From contig JAHBVO010000004.1 in the NCBI GenBank assembly GCA_019637435.1, positions 248,001 to 312,000 of the forward strand: 64,000 nucleotides of DNA. The letters run 5' to 3'. The notes beneath the pieces were generated by a model, which saw only the letters and a program-made list of their open reading frames with translations, made no database searches and had not been told where the DNA came from. Numbering within the stretch: the first letter of the stretch is position 1; each line of letters begins with the position of its first letter. A program made the position numbers and the translations under genes. Below are positions 26,231-35,495 of the stretch, piece after piece. This DNA is from Candidatus Obscuribacterales bacterium. Its GTDB lineage: Bacteria; Cyanobacteriota; Vampirovibrionia; Obscuribacterales; Obscuribacteraceae.

Positions 26231-27519
26231 TGAGCTCCAGGCATATAACGCTCCTTGCACTATTGGCTTCTCTGTTACTATGGCAACCCCAGAGATCTGC
26301 TTTCGCTCGCGAGAAAGGCGCTGACAGAGTCTTCGATCAGGAGCTGAAACAGTTTTTGAGCTTGCGCAACCGAGAGGATCGTTTGCGTGCTCGAGAATTT
26401 TTCGATAAGCACCCGGCATTGCTGCGAAGCCCTATTGCCTGCGCCGAGGAGGCGCTGAACTTGTCATTTATTCGGCGCAACGATAATGTGGTTTTTTTGG
26501 CCAAGCGCAGCGTTGAATTAGAGCCGGGGACGGCGGCGACCTTTAGAATTGGAGCGTTGGCTTTGAGCTTCGCTCACCATTGCGATTTGTCTTTGAAATT
26601 TGCCAATCAAGCCGTTGCTTTAAAACCCGATGCGCAGACTTTATCCGCTTTGGCTGAGGTTCTGCAGGCGGCGAAGCAGTTTCCGCAAATGCAGAAAGCT
26701 TTGGACGAGGCACGGCGCAAAGACAGCGGTTGCTTCGAGGTTGCGGCAGCCAGTTGTCGGACTGCGCGCGCGTTGTTTAAGAAACAGGAAGCTCTCACGC
26801 CGCTCGATTTCTATCTAGTGAAGCATCCCAAGTCGATACCGGCACTATTACTACGCGCTGAAACCCATATGATTAATGGCAATTCGCAGCTAGCCATTGA
26901 CGACTACACGAGCGTGCTTCTTCAAGACGGGGGTCATAGTGAGGCTTTGCGAGCACGAGCAGAGATATATCGAAAGGAACAAGTTTGGAATCTGGCCGTT
27001 GTCGATTTGAGAAGACTCCTGACTGATACCATCTGTGATGACGACCGCCTATTGGCTTACGTTCGTCTGGCAGACTGTCTGGAGCGAACAGGCGATCTCC
27101 GCGCTGCCCTCTCCGCCCGTAATGAAGTTGTCGCAATCAGCACGCGAGGCTGGGATGATAAAACATTCAACGGACGAATCAGTGGCTCTGTGGCCCGGGA
27201 CATGGTTAAGTGCGCGATACTTCAGAATCGATTGAAACAGTTTGGTCCGGCGCTGAAAAATACAACCATAGCACTTCGTTCACGTCCGATGGATTCCGAG
27301 GCGCAGGAGCAGCACGCCATAGCTCTCGAAGGTTTGAGTCGATATCCGGAGGCAATTAAGGCGTGGTCTGTTTTGATTGAAAAGCATCCGCGTTATCCAA
27401 AGTGGCTCAAGCAAAGGTCTCGACTATACGCAAAAACCGGCCAGGCTCAACTGGCGATTTCGGACAGAGAGCGTGCGGCAAAATTGGATTCTGATTCAGG
27501 TTTTGGTCCAGACAGATAG
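26230..27519 (+). CDS. Exported TPR-repeat protein
   Basis: A 429-residue protein whose GTG start overlaps the kinase stop by one base (TAGTG), so the two are probably translated together. It has a signal peptide (hydrophobic core about 5-18, cleavage near SAFA-RE) and then six or more TPR-like helical pairs (about 75-425), for example AALSARNEVV and PEAIKAWSVLIEKHP. No catalytic motif is visible. Coupling to a membrane sensor suggests a periplasmic partner or sensor subunit, which is inference. Confidence 0.75.
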   Translation: MSSRHITLLALLASLLLWQPQRSAFAREKGADRVFDQELKQFLSLRNREDRLRAREFFDKHPALLRSPIACAEEALNLSFIRRNDNVVFLAKRSVELEPGTAATFRIGALALSFAHHCDLSLKFANQAVALKPDAQTLSALAEVLQAAKQFPQMQKALDEARRKDSGCFEVAAASCRTARALFKKQEALTPLDFYLVKHPKSIPALLLRAETHMINGNSQLAIDDYTSVLLQDGGHSEALRARAEIYRKEQVWNLAVVDLRRLLTDTICDDDRLLAYVRLADCLERTGDLRAALSARNEVVAISTRGWDDKTFNGRISGSVARDMVKCAILQNRLKQFGPALKNTTIALRSRPMDSEAQEQHAIALEGLSRYPEAIKAWSVLIEKHPRYPKWLKQRSRLYAKTGQAQLAISDRERAAKLDSDSGFGPDR

Positions 27520-27704
27520 AAATTTAAAACTGCCCTGCAAATTTTTTTTTCGTGTTATTCCGATGTTGTTTTCGACGCTAAACTGATTTGCATGAGGCGC
27601 AATTGCAGCGCCGTTCAACAAGACCAAGACTTTCTAACAAATCGGACCACTCTCCTGAGAGCCATGTATTGGCTTTCGTTACTTTTAACGCGAGGTTAAA
27701 CATT

Positions 27705-28376
27705 ATGGAACTTGAAAATTCTAGAGACGCAAGAACAGAACAGACTTCGGTAAGAGACGGCTCGGCTGCTAACAGTCTTTCGAGGGAAGCTCAGGGTCTG
27801 CTCAATGATTATGCATCAATCAGCGGCTCCTCAAGGTCTTCGAATATGCAGTTGCCTGACTTATCAATCGAAGATGGTGGCAAGACTCCCAAACAAGATG
27901 GTGGCAAGATTCCAAATCAAGATGGTGGCATGAAGGATAACTTCGAGCCTCATGGAAGCGATATGAGCGACGACGATAAATTCGGCAAGTTCGACAAAAA
28001 AGACCACGACAAATGGGGCGAGTTCGACAAGGAAAATGGCGAGCATGACGGTGAAGATAAGTTCGACAAATGGGGCGAGTACGACAAAGAGAATGGGGAG
28101 CACGATGGCGAAGATAAGTTCGACAAATTCGACAAAGAAGGCGACGACGACCATTTAGACAAATGGGGCAAGCACGATAAAGAGGGCGATCACGATGACA
28201 AATTTGACAAATGGGACAAAGACCCATACGGCAAGTTTGATAAGGATCCCTATGGCAAGTTTGAAGGAATGGACAAGAAGTATGACAAGAAGGATGAGTT
28301 TTCTACGTTGAACAATGAGAAGGCGAAAATCGAGTTGCTCAAGAAACTCAAGCAAATGAAACAGTATGGCTATTGA
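27705..28376 (+). CDS. Asp/Lys-rich low-complexity repeat protein
   Basis: A 223-residue protein with no signal peptide or membrane segment. Residues 57-75 repeat the tripeptide DGG three times. Residues 90-190 are almost entirely D, K, E, G, W, F and H. Two adjacent 19-residue units (103-121 and 122-140) differ only by F/Y, and shorter degenerate units with KW(G/D) and DPYGKF follow. A Lys-rich helix ends the protein. ATG 27705 is preferred over the upstream ATG 27588 since GAGGT lies eight bases before it. It could be a disordered, metal- or polyphosphate-interacting or desiccation-type protein; none is established. Confidence 0.7.
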   Translation: MELENSRDARTEQTSVRDGSAANSLSREAQGLLNDYASISGSSRSSNMQLPDLSIEDGGKTPKQDGGKIPNQDGGMKDNFEPHGSDMSDDDKFGKFDKKDHDKWGEFDKENGEHDGEDKFDKWGEYDKENGEHDGEDKFDKFDKEGDDDHLDKWGKHDKEGDHDDKFDKWDKDPYGKFDKDPYGKFEGMDKKYDKKDEFSTLNNEKAKIELLKKLKQMKQYGY

Positions 28377-28461
28377 AGTTCCATGGAAGCACAGAGTTTC
28401 GTCCTCGAGTCACACGCGCAATGACGTGTAGTGGTGGCATATTTAATACCAGGAGAAAATT

Positions 28462-29226
28462 ATGAGAGATTTTGATAACACGATGCAGAGCGATTCAGTT
28501 TCGTCATCAAAAGCTGGTGGTGGAAGCGAGCTAAATTTAAATTCTATATGTGGAATTGACTCAAAGTGCTACAGACCTGCTTTGCCTGATTCAGGTTCTG
28601 AAAGTACGCAGTCTACTTCCGCAGGTTCGTCAGGCGATGTCAAAGATCCGCCACCAAAGTTAGAATCAAGTCCGGATGAGCCAAAAGATAGAAGGAAACC
28701 TTCTGTTGATTCAAATGAGCCGAAGGAGCAGCAGATGAACTTCGATCCTGCCGCTGATAATGAGGAGTCGAAAACGGATGTGTCTGCAAAGAAGATAATT
28801 CCGGGAGAGAAACCACCGGTAAAACCAGATGTTTCTCAGTTTCCGAATGTCAAAGATTCGCTCGTGGAGACTCCCGATGGTGACGTGCTCGTTAACAAAC
28901 GCGACTTTCAGTCATTAGCCTTGAACACGGGCGAAGGTCTAAAAGTCGAACCAGGCGGCAATATCACAGTCTTCGATCGTGATGGCAACGCTGCTTCGAA
29001 GGGTAAAGTAGTTCAGGGAAAGGACGGCTATTCCATAAATTACCCCAACGGCGTGGTTCGCACGCAGGGCTTTGATGGAACCTCTTCCGTCCGATTTCCT
29101 TCCGGCACGACTGTGACATTGGACGAGAGCAGCCGAGTCTCCTCCTTGAGACATCCTGGTGGGGTGGAGCACCGCTTAGCCCCCGATCGTAAGATAAAGG
29201 AACAGGGAATTATCTACAAGAAGTAG
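28462..29226 (+). CDS. Hypothetical protein: disordered N-half, beta-repeat C-half
   Basis: A 254-residue protein with a strong ribosome site (AGGAG, six bases before ATG). Residues 1-130 are Ser/Pro/Glu/Lys-rich and probably disordered, with two Cys in the segment CGIDSKC. Residues about 140-250 hold short strands with recurring P-x-G turns (YPNG, FPSG, HPGG) and GDV, DGN and DGT turns, reminiscent of YD/RHS-type or WD-like beta stretches. No signal peptide is visible. It follows the Asp/Lys-rich gene by 85 bases in the same orientation and shares its lack of known homology. Confidence 0.65.
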   Translation: MRDFDNTMQSDSVSSSKAGGGSELNLNSICGIDSKCYRPALPDSGSESTQSTSAGSSGDVKDPPPKLESSPDEPKDRRKPSVDSNEPKEQQMNFDPAADNEESKTDVSAKKIIPGEKPPVKPDVSQFPNVKDSLVETPDGDVLVNKRDFQSLALNTGEGLKVEPGGNITVFDRDGNAASKGKVVQGKDGYSINYPNGVVRTQGFDGTSSVRFPSGTTVTLDESSRVSSLRHPGGVEHRLAPDRKIKEQGIIYKK

Positions 29227-29249
29227 TTTGTTGGTCCTTTGATTTGCTG

Positions 29250-29282
29250 GAGAGGAAGGTTTGATAGGCAAACCTTCCTCTC
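29250..29282. terminator. Bidirectional hairpin between convergent genes
   Basis: A perfect 14-base stem: gagaggaaggtttg (29250-29263) against its complement at 29269-29282, with a five-base loop. It fills the gap between the hypothetical gene and the convergent response regulator and touches the regulator stop. No long U-run is present. Confidence 0.7.
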
Positions 29283-29953
29283 TAGCTTTCAATCATGTAT
29301 CCAACGTTCCGGAGTGTTTTGATAATTGAGTCTTCACCCGGTTTATCGATTTTCCTGCGTAGACGGAGAAGGCATTGGCGGACCGCATCTTCGGTTGAGT
29401 CGGATTCAGAGTGCCAAACTTTGTTCAAAAGTTCCTGCGCGGTAAAGCACTGCCCGCGGTGGCGAGTCAAGAAATCCAGCAATTGCATTTCCTTGGCAAG
29501 CAATGAGATTTCAATACCGTCACGCAAAACAGCGGATTTGGCAGGTAGAACTGTTAAGTCTCCAATCTTCAACTCTTCAGAAAGAACCTGGTGGGGTCTT
29601 CGAAGCAGGGAGCGCACGCGTGCGAGAACCTCACCCATCGAAAATGGCTTACCCAGGTAGTCATCGGCTCCCGAATCAAGTCCCTCGATGCGATGCTCGA
29701 TGTCAACCTTTCCAGTCAACATCAGTATTGGTAATTTGCCACCACTCGTTCGGTATTCTTTCAACAACTGCACGCCGTCCTTACCCGGCAAATCCCAATC
29801 GAGAATCGCCAGATCGTAGTCATAAAGCCGCAGTCGGTCCGCCGCTTCGTTGCCGTTATGTACGCTTTCCACGACGTAAGCGCTGAGCGTGAGAGCGTCG
29901 GCAATCGATGCCGCAACGTCTTCATCATCCTCGGCAAGCAAAATTTTCGCCAC
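29282..29953 (-). CDS. OmpR/PhoB-family response regulator
   Basis: A 223-residue two-domain regulator. The receiver (1-118) has AEDDED, the phospho-acceptor in AILDWDLPG, Thr in MLTGK and Lys in GKPFSMGE. The C-terminal winged helix (about 128-222) shows the OmpR pattern: LLAKEMQLLDFL, then LLNKVW, then the recognition helix with RLRRKID and the wing RNVGYM. It is a likely transcription factor. The GTG start at 29953 follows AAGGA by six bases. It has no adjacent histidine kinase, so it may be served by one of the orphan kinases at 24413, 38613 or elsewhere. Confidence 0.92.
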   Translation of the reverse strand: MAKILLAEDDEDVAASIADALTLSAYVVESVHNGNEAADRLRLYDYDLAILDWDLPGKDGVQLLKEYRTSGGKLPILMLTGKVDIEHRIEGLDSGADDYLGKPFSMGEVLARVRSLLRRPHQVLSEELKIGDLTVLPAKSAVLRDGIEISLLAKEMQLLDFLTRHRGQCFTAQELLNKVWHSESDSTEDAVRQCLLRLRRKIDKPGEDSIIKTLRNVGYMIES

Positions 29954-30062
29954 TCGAATTCCTTTCCTGTATTAAGTGCATTTCTCAACTATCATCGATA
30001 TTCCACAGTTGTTGATCGTCAATCGCGTTTTGTCGTTTATGGATAGTAGACTTCTGACATCG

Positions 30063-30089
30063 AAAGAGCACCTGGTCAGGGTGCTCTTT
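30063..30089 (-). terminator. Terminator of the small hypothetical gene
   Basis: AAAGAGCACC (30063-30072) and GGTGCTCTTT (30080-30089) make a perfect ten-pair stem with a seven-base loop, 24 bases after the stop at 30114. Read on the minus strand, the stem ends in TTT. Confidence 0.65.
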
Positions 30090-30113
30090 GGGTGCTTGCT
30101 GAGGAAATAAACT

Positions 30114-30533
30114 TTAGGACATCGGCAGATCTGGTCTTTCAACCGGGCAGTAGTTCAACCCTGGATATGTGTGCAGAACATTTGGGCGCGGGCTGCGCAA
30201 TGCGTCTATTAGACTTTGTCCTGGTCTCAAACCGAGGTTATTTCGGTCTCTCGCGTTATCCTGAACTGCTGGTCGCGACTCATCGTTATTTTGTCTAGCT
30301 CTTTGTTCTTCAGCTGATTGTATTTGCGACTGTTCTTCAGGTGAGTTGATATGTTCTTGCATGCTGGCCAGCAACTTTTCTGCGTCTGGAAAAACTGTCA
30401 TAACCGAATTGTTGGCAGTTGAGTCGGCAGTTTTGAAAGTGAAAATCGACGGTGATAATTTGGCGTCTGCGAGTCTAAAGTTCGGAGTGTCTGACGTTTG
30501 CGGTGGTTGCTCGGAAGTGTTTTCGATTTCCAT
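30114..30533 (-). CDS. Small hypothetical protein, Gln/Asn-rich
   Basis: A 139-residue soluble protein, rich in Q, N, S and P, and probably mostly disordered. The central helical stretch DAEKLLASMQEHINSPEEQSQ and the C-terminal GLRPGQSLIDALRSPRP are the only ordered-looking parts. Support for a real gene comes from GAGG nine bases before the ATG and a clean terminator 24 bases after the stop. Its first residues, MEIENT, resemble the MELENS of the Asp/Lys-rich protein at 27705, which may be coincidence. No family is recognised. Confidence 0.55.
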   Translation of the reverse strand: MEIENTSEQPPQTSDTPNFRLADAKLSPSIFTFKTADSTANNSVMTVFPDAEKLLASMQEHINSPEEQSQIQSAEEQRARQNNDESRPAVQDNARDRNNLGLRPGQSLIDALRSPRPNVLHTYPGLNYCPVERPDLPMS

Positions 30534-30616
30534 TGTTCAAGTCCTCTTGCGGTTTGACTGGATGAGTTCAACACTACTGTTTGAAATCAACATTGATACA
30601 ACATGAAAGGAGCTCA

Positions 30617-30653
30617 ACAAAAAAAGACGTCAACCACGAATTAGGCTGACGTC
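30617..30653 (-). terminator. Rho-independent terminator of transketolase
   Basis: On the minus strand, GACGTCAGCC and GGTTGACGTC form a ten-pair stem (one G-T) with an eight-base loop, followed by seven T (plus-strand A-run at 30619-30625). It starts 28 bases after the transketolase stop. Confidence 0.85.
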
Positions 30654-30680
30654 CTGGAGTAGTTGGATAACTGAATCGCG

Positions 30681-32582
30681 TTATTTCATCAACGACTTGA
30701 CGGTGCGGACGATGTGGTCTGCACTGATGCCTGCGGCATCCATGAGTTCGTCCGGTGTAGCGGAGCCGGGCATGTCGTGGACAGCCATCTTCACTACCTT
30801 GGGCATCTCTTGCGGGATTTCCAGTTTGCTGCCGCGCTCAGGATTGCCTTTGCCTGTGAATGCACCGAGGACCGCGTCACCGAGACCGCCTTCGATCCAG
30901 TGATCTTCGACAGTGACGATGAATCCGGTCTCCTTCGCCGCTTTTTGCAGGGTCTTCTCATCGACTGGTTTAATCGAATAGAGATCGATAACTCGAACTG
31001 TTATACCCTGCGATTTCAGCTCGTCATAAGCTTTCAAGCATTCGTGCAGAGTGATGCCGGCGCCGACCAATGTGCATTGATCTTCCGCGGAACTCTTGAG
31101 CAATTTGCTGCCGCCGATCGGAAACTCTTCGTCTTCTTTGTAAAGAATGCGGGTCTTGCTGCGGGTTGTGCGCATGTAGCTCACGCCTTTGATGTCGTTC
31201 ATCGCATGCACGAGTTTCGCAGTCGATACGCCATCCGAAGGATAGAGCACTGTGCTGTTCCAAATCGCGCGCATCATCGCGAGATCTTCTAGTGCCATTT
31301 GTGATGGACCGTCCTCGCCGATCGAGCATCCGGCGTGTGATCCAGCCAGCTTGATCGTCGCGCGCGAGATTGCTGCCATGCGAATGAAGTCGTATGCTCT
31401 CGTGAAGAACGCCGCGAATGTAGACGAGAAGACTGATTTCTCGCGTGTGGCTAATCCACAGGCGACGCCGACCATAAGTTGTTCTGCGATGTACATTTCG
31501 AAGAACCGTTCCAAATGCGCTTTGTGGAATTTCTCTGCGTATGTAGAATTGGAAACTTCGGCGTCGAGAACTACGACGTTCTTATACGCGGCACCCAGGT
31601 TCTTCAGTGCATCTCCGTAGGCTTCGCGAGTTGCAACCGGTCCGCTGTAAGTTGGTACCTCGAACTTGCCGCTACCGGATTTGGTATCACCCATCTTGCC
31701 CGCAGCTGGAGCGGCAGCTGGTTTTTGTACATCGATTTTGACGTGGGGTTGACCGCCAAGAGTTTTAATCGCTTCTTCAGCCTGCTCTTTGCTGAGTGGC
31801 TTGCCATGCCAGTTGTCCTGATTTTGAGTCAACGGAATTCCATGACCCTTATCGGTTTTGGCAATGATCAAAGTGGGTTTGCCGGTCGTTTTGATCGCTT
31901 CCTGGAAGGCCTTGTCGATCTGCTCAAAGTTGTGTCCGTCGATTTCGACTGTATGCCAACCGAAAGCCTCAGCGCGTTCTTTGTACACTTCGCTGTTCCA
32001 GCCGAGCGCGGTTTCACCGCGTTGACCGAGGCGGTTCATGTCCAGAATTGCAGTCAGGTTGTCGAGTTTGTAGTGCGAAGCGCACGCCATTGCTTCCCAA
32101 ACCGAACCTTCAGCACTTTCGGAATCGCCCAGCAGAACCCAGGTTCTGTAAGGTAGTTTGTCGAGGAAGTGACCGTTGAGGGCAATACCAACGCCCTGAG
32201 CGAGTCCTTGACCAAGCGATCCGGTCGCGACTTCAACCCACGGCAGCACTTGCGGAATCGGGTGACCTTCGAGTCTCGAACCAAATTTACGCAGTGTCAT
32301 CAACTCTTCATCAGTGATAGCGCCCGCGGCTTTGAACATTGCGTAGAGCAATGGAGCGGCGTGACCCTTCGAGAAAATAAGACGATCATTGTTAGGATTT
32401 TGCGGTGCGTCGAAATCATAACGCAAGTATTTTGCCAGCAGGACTGCCATGAGATCGGCAGCCGACATGCACGATGTCGGGTGACCCGAGCCAGCTTCTG
32501 TAGTCGCTCTGATGCTGTCCACTCGGAACTGCTGAGCGAGCTGCTGGACGGTTTGATCGGTGGCCGTTTGAACTTCAACCAT
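30681..32582 (-). CDS. tkt: Transketolase, animal (TKT) type
   Basis: A 633-residue thiamine-diphosphate enzyme of the pentose phosphate pathway or Calvin-type carbon shuffling. Sequence blocks such as NRLGQ, FGWH, WHGKPL, CSTFAAFFTRA-like SSTFAAFFTRAYD, GEDGPSQMALEDLA and YPSDGV closely follow the vertebrate-type short transketolase (about 620 residues) rather than the longer E. coli form. His residues of the active site (GSGHPTS, KGHAAP) are present. The TPP motif reads GDSESAEG where GDGE is usual. The start ATG 32582 follows AAGGA by eight bases; the open frame to 32735 has no ribosome site. It forms a single-gene unit with a promoter and a strong terminator. Confidence 0.92.
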   Translation of the reverse strand: MVEVQTATDQTVQQLAQQFRVDSIRATTEAGSGHPTSCMSAADLMAVLLAKYLRYDFDAPQNPNNDRLIFSKGHAAPLLYAMFKAAGAITDEELMTLRKFGSRLEGHPIPQVLPWVEVATGSLGQGLAQGVGIALNGHFLDKLPYRTWVLLGDSESAEGSVWEAMACASHYKLDNLTAILDMNRLGQRGETALGWNSEVYKERAEAFGWHTVEIDGHNFEQIDKAFQEAIKTTGKPTLIIAKTDKGHGIPLTQNQDNWHGKPLSKEQAEEAIKTLGGQPHVKIDVQKPAAAPAAGKMGDTKSGSGKFEVPTYSGPVATREAYGDALKNLGAAYKNVVVLDAEVSNSTYAEKFHKAHLERFFEMYIAEQLMVGVACGLATREKSVFSSTFAAFFTRAYDFIRMAAISRATIKLAGSHAGCSIGEDGPSQMALEDLAMMRAIWNSTVLYPSDGVSTAKLVHAMNDIKGVSYMRTTRSKTRILYKEDEEFPIGGSKLLKSSAEDQCTLVGAGITLHECLKAYDELKSQGITVRVIDLYSIKPVDEKTLQKAAKETGFIVTVEDHWIEGGLGDAVLGAFTGKGNPERGSKLEIPQEMPKVVKMAVHDMPGSATPDELMDAAGISADHIVRTVKSLMK

Positions 32583-32958
32583 TTTTTCATTCCTTTTGGT
32601 ATGAACCGCAACGCCCTCACGGCCTGCCATGCGACGTGACTGCGGCGCGAGCCGAGCCTGTTCATCGCTACCTGTGCTGTATCCTCCGGCGCGGTCGCCG
32701 CTCAGAAACCACAGGTCGGGCGCGTGAGTGGCCAAATGTTACCGCATACGCGCGATCAATTACTATAGTTTCCAAGCTGAATTTTGGGAATAAACCGCCG
32801 ATAGTCGCTCCAGTGCTGAGTTTCAACAAACCGCCCTGGTATCTCCCTGTGATCGAGGCGTATCGGAGGGCTTGCTTGCCAGACTCTCTAAACGAGTACA
32901 TTCGCGGCAGTCGGTTTCGGGCTTGACGCGAACCTGGTTTCCATGAGCGCTGGAGCAC
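32583..32958 (-). other. Promoter and leader region of transketolase
   Basis: About 375 bases between the Ser/Thr kinase stop and the transketolase start. It contains a candidate promoter (32762-32790) and a leader of about 170 bases. No additional gene is supported. Confidence 0.45.
32762..32790 (-). promoter_or_regulatory. Candidate sigma70-type promoter for tkt
   Basis: Minus-strand TTCCCA (32790-32785), 17-base spacer, TATAGT (32767-32762). Four of six and five of six consensus matches. Confidence 0.35.
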
Positions 32959-35490
32959 CTACCACTGGAATTTCACTGATGGAAGGTTCGGGAAGATAAT
33001 GCTCTTCAAATCATCCTTGGTCATATCCTCTTCGATGGCATCAGACATCGCCTTTTCGGCCGCTGGCTTGTCACCTATCTGGATATAGCAGAATGCTTTT
33101 GCCAGAGCCGTTTCCCCATCGGATTCACTGCTGTAGCCGCGGTATGCCGTTTCGAAGTCGTGACGAGCAGCGGTTCTCTGTCCAATTGCCTGATACGCGA
33201 GCCCGCGTCGAACAAAGTCCAACGGCTTGTTTGAGCCATCGCCTTCCTCGATGGACTTACTCAGGTCGTCGATAGCAGCCTGGTAATTCCCTAGCGCATA
33301 TGACGCCAGCGCGCGTCCCGTGTAGGCGTCTGATAGAGAGCCTTCTGAGATTCTCGATTGACTGATTGCAGCCGTGAATGTTTTGTACGACTTTTCAAAA
33401 TCACCCATACCAAGATATGCCTTGCCCAGACCCATGCGTGCGTCAAGGTGTTGGTTTGCCTTCTTCTCAAAATCTGCCGCCGCTTTCGGATATTGCTCGT
33501 CGGCCAGATAGGCTTCACCTCTATCGATTAAAAGTTTTGAGTCACCTGGTGCGATCTTGAGACCTTGATTGAGTATTTCCAATTCCTTTTCTGACTCGCC
33601 GTCCTGTTCGAATCGATAGGCCAGAGCTTTATATGCATGAACGTTTCGCGAGTCCAGTGAAATTGCCGCATTGAGAACGGGCACAGCCAAGTTTGAGCCG
33701 CTAAATTCAATCAGATTGTAAACACCCGTGCTCATAAGATAACTAGTTTCGGTCGGATTTACCACAATAAATCCGGCGATCAGCGCTGTGGAGAGAGCGC
33801 CGATTCTGGTAAATGCGGGTCCAAACTTTACAGGAACTCTTGCTGGTTTAAATTTTGGGCTGGCAGGAATTTGTCTGTTTTTCCACCAGTGAATGGTTCG
33901 AAGAGTAACTGTTCTTGTTATTGATACCGGACCCAGCAGGCAGATCAAGATTAGAAGGCACCAAGTCATAACTATGCATGCCGTAATCGCTACGGACAGG
34001 ATATCTCCTCCCATGGTCGATTCCGGTAGTCCGCTCAGTAGACCGAGCAAAGCGTAGAGACTGAACAAGAGCACCTCCAGTAGTGCCATCATCCATTCAA
34101 GAAGAGTTCTGCGTTTATGCAACCGTTTGATTGTCGTAACCGCTCCCTTAGCATGGATGGCGAGACCGAAAATCAAAGTCCCAAGTAGTCCAGCAGTAAC
34201 CTCGCCGCGGTCATAGAACGCAACGGTGGGATCGGAGATGTAGATTGCATATAGAGTGACGACATAGAGGACAAAAGCGGTCCAGTAGAAGAGAACATTT
34301 CCAACGTAGTGTCCAATTCTGATAATTGGCTTTGGGATTCCCTTGAGTTCGGTTTTCGTTACCTCAGCTTCAGCGTAGCCGACCGCCTTGCCTGTTCTTA
34401 CCGCTTTCAAATCCGAGGAAACATCGATTGCTGAGTCAAAACGCTCTTTGGGTTCTTTCCTCATGCATTTGAAGACTATTTCTTCGAGGCTGTGGAGAAC
34501 GTCTCCATCAGGAAGTTTTCGAGTAAAGCTATCCGGAGTTCCGTTTATATGCTTCAGTGCAACTTGAATTGCATTCGAGCCTTCAAACGGCTGCTTACCG
34601 GTCAGCATCTCGTAGAGGACGCAGCCTAAGCTATAAATGTCCGTCCGGCTGTCGATTTCCCCGCCCTGGCACTGCTCCGGGCTCATGTATGCGGGCGTTC
34701 CGAACACGTCACCAGTCTGGGTGAGATTGGTTGTTGCTGCGGATTTCGTCTCGATAATTTTCGCAATTCCGAAGTCGAGGAGTTTTACCTGAAGGCTTTC
34801 GCCATCGTCAAGAAGCACTATGTTGCTAGGCTTGATGTCTCGGTGAATAAATCCTTTCTTGTGTGCGTAATAAAGCCCGTTACAGATTTGTAGGGTCAGG
34901 TCGATTGCCTGCGCTGGGCTGAGCTTGCCGTTTCTCGCAATCAAATCGGCGAGAGTTTCACCATCCAAATATTGCATGATGAGAAAAGGTGCGCCATCGC
35001 GGGTGATACCATGGTCGTAAACAGTCACTATTTTTTCGTGGTCGAGTTCCGATAGAGAAGCCGCTTCTTGAAGGAAACGTTTTAACACTGCTTTATCTTC
35101 GCAGAGTTCAGGTTTCAACAACTTCAAAGCGACGATACGGTCGGTGCTTAAATCTCGAACCTTGTAGACCGAGCCCATGCCGCCTTGTCCGATGATATCG
35201 AGAACTTCGAAACGGTCGCCTACAACTTTCTGTGCAAATGAAACTTTGCCGGCGAGGATCGCTGCGTCGTCGTCAATGCAGATATTTGCTGACTCAACCT
35301 CGATATTTGAAGACTTGTCATCGGGGTTCCGCGTTTCCCCGGCGCTTGGAGTTGTTTCCTCTGCACTCGAAGACATTTCCTCGGCATCCGGGTAGGTTTC
35401 ACCGGTGTTCGAAGGCACTTCGATGGAGGCGGGATCTGGCTTTTCGACCAGTTCGACGCGTTCCTCCTCCTTTAGTCTGTCATCCGCCAT
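32959..35490 (-). CDS. Membrane Ser/Thr protein kinase with C-terminal TPRs
   Basis: An 843-residue protein. An acidic Pro/Ser/Glu-rich N-terminus (1-90) is followed by a PknB-like kinase domain (about 93-355): Gly loop GQGGMGSV, Lys K123, catalytic HRDIKPSN with D218, DFG, and the GTPAYMSPEQ activation segment end. Then come about five membrane segments (395-580), and a C-terminal region (about 600-810) with five TPR-like repeats. The kinase faces the cytoplasm. It starts five bases after the stop of the MshEN-like repeat gene, so the two are surely co-transcribed. I infer that the repeat protein is an adaptor or substrate of the kinase. Confidence 0.9.
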   Translation of the reverse strand: MADDRLKEEERVELVEKPDPASIEVPSNTGETYPDAEEMSSSAEETTPSAGETRNPDDKSSNIEVESANICIDDDAAILAGKVSFAQKVVGDRFEVLDIIGQGGMGSVYKVRDLSTDRIVALKLLKPELCEDKAVLKRFLQEAASLSELDHEKIVTVYDHGITRDGAPFLIMQYLDGETLADLIARNGKLSPAQAIDLTLQICNGLYYAHKKGFIHRDIKPSNIVLLDDGESLQVKLLDFGIAKIIETKSAATTNLTQTGDVFGTPAYMSPEQCQGGEIDSRTDIYSLGCVLYEMLTGKQPFEGSNAIQVALKHINGTPDSFTRKLPDGDVLHSLEEIVFKCMRKEPKERFDSAIDVSSDLKAVRTGKAVGYAEAEVTKTELKGIPKPIIRIGHYVGNVLFYWTAFVLYVVTLYAIYISDPTVAFYDRGEVTAGLLGTLIFGLAIHAKGAVTTIKRLHKRRTLLEWMMALLEVLLFSLYALLGLLSGLPESTMGGDILSVAITACIVMTWCLLILICLLGPVSITRTVTLRTIHWWKNRQIPASPKFKPARVPVKFGPAFTRIGALSTALIAGFIVVNPTETSYLMSTGVYNLIEFSGSNLAVPVLNAAISLDSRNVHAYKALAYRFEQDGESEKELEILNQGLKIAPGDSKLLIDRGEAYLADEQYPKAAADFEKKANQHLDARMGLGKAYLGMGDFEKSYKTFTAAISQSRISEGSLSDAYTGRALASYALGNYQAAIDDLSKSIEEGDGSNKPLDFVRRGLAYQAIGQRTAARHDFETAYRGYSSESDGETALAKAFCYIQIGDKPAAEKAMSDAIEEDMTKDDLKSIIFPNLPSVKFQW

Positions 35491-35495
35491 GGATT

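Noticed and set aside
27820..28355. Minus-strand Cys/Arg-rich or hydrophobic frames opposite the Asp/Lys-rich gene
   Set aside because: They arise from the repetitive GAC/AAA composition of the sense gene and lack start signals.
32583..32735. N-terminal extension of transketolase to 32735
   Set aside because: The start would be TTG with no ribosome site, lying around the predicted transcript start, and family proteins begin near ATG 32582.
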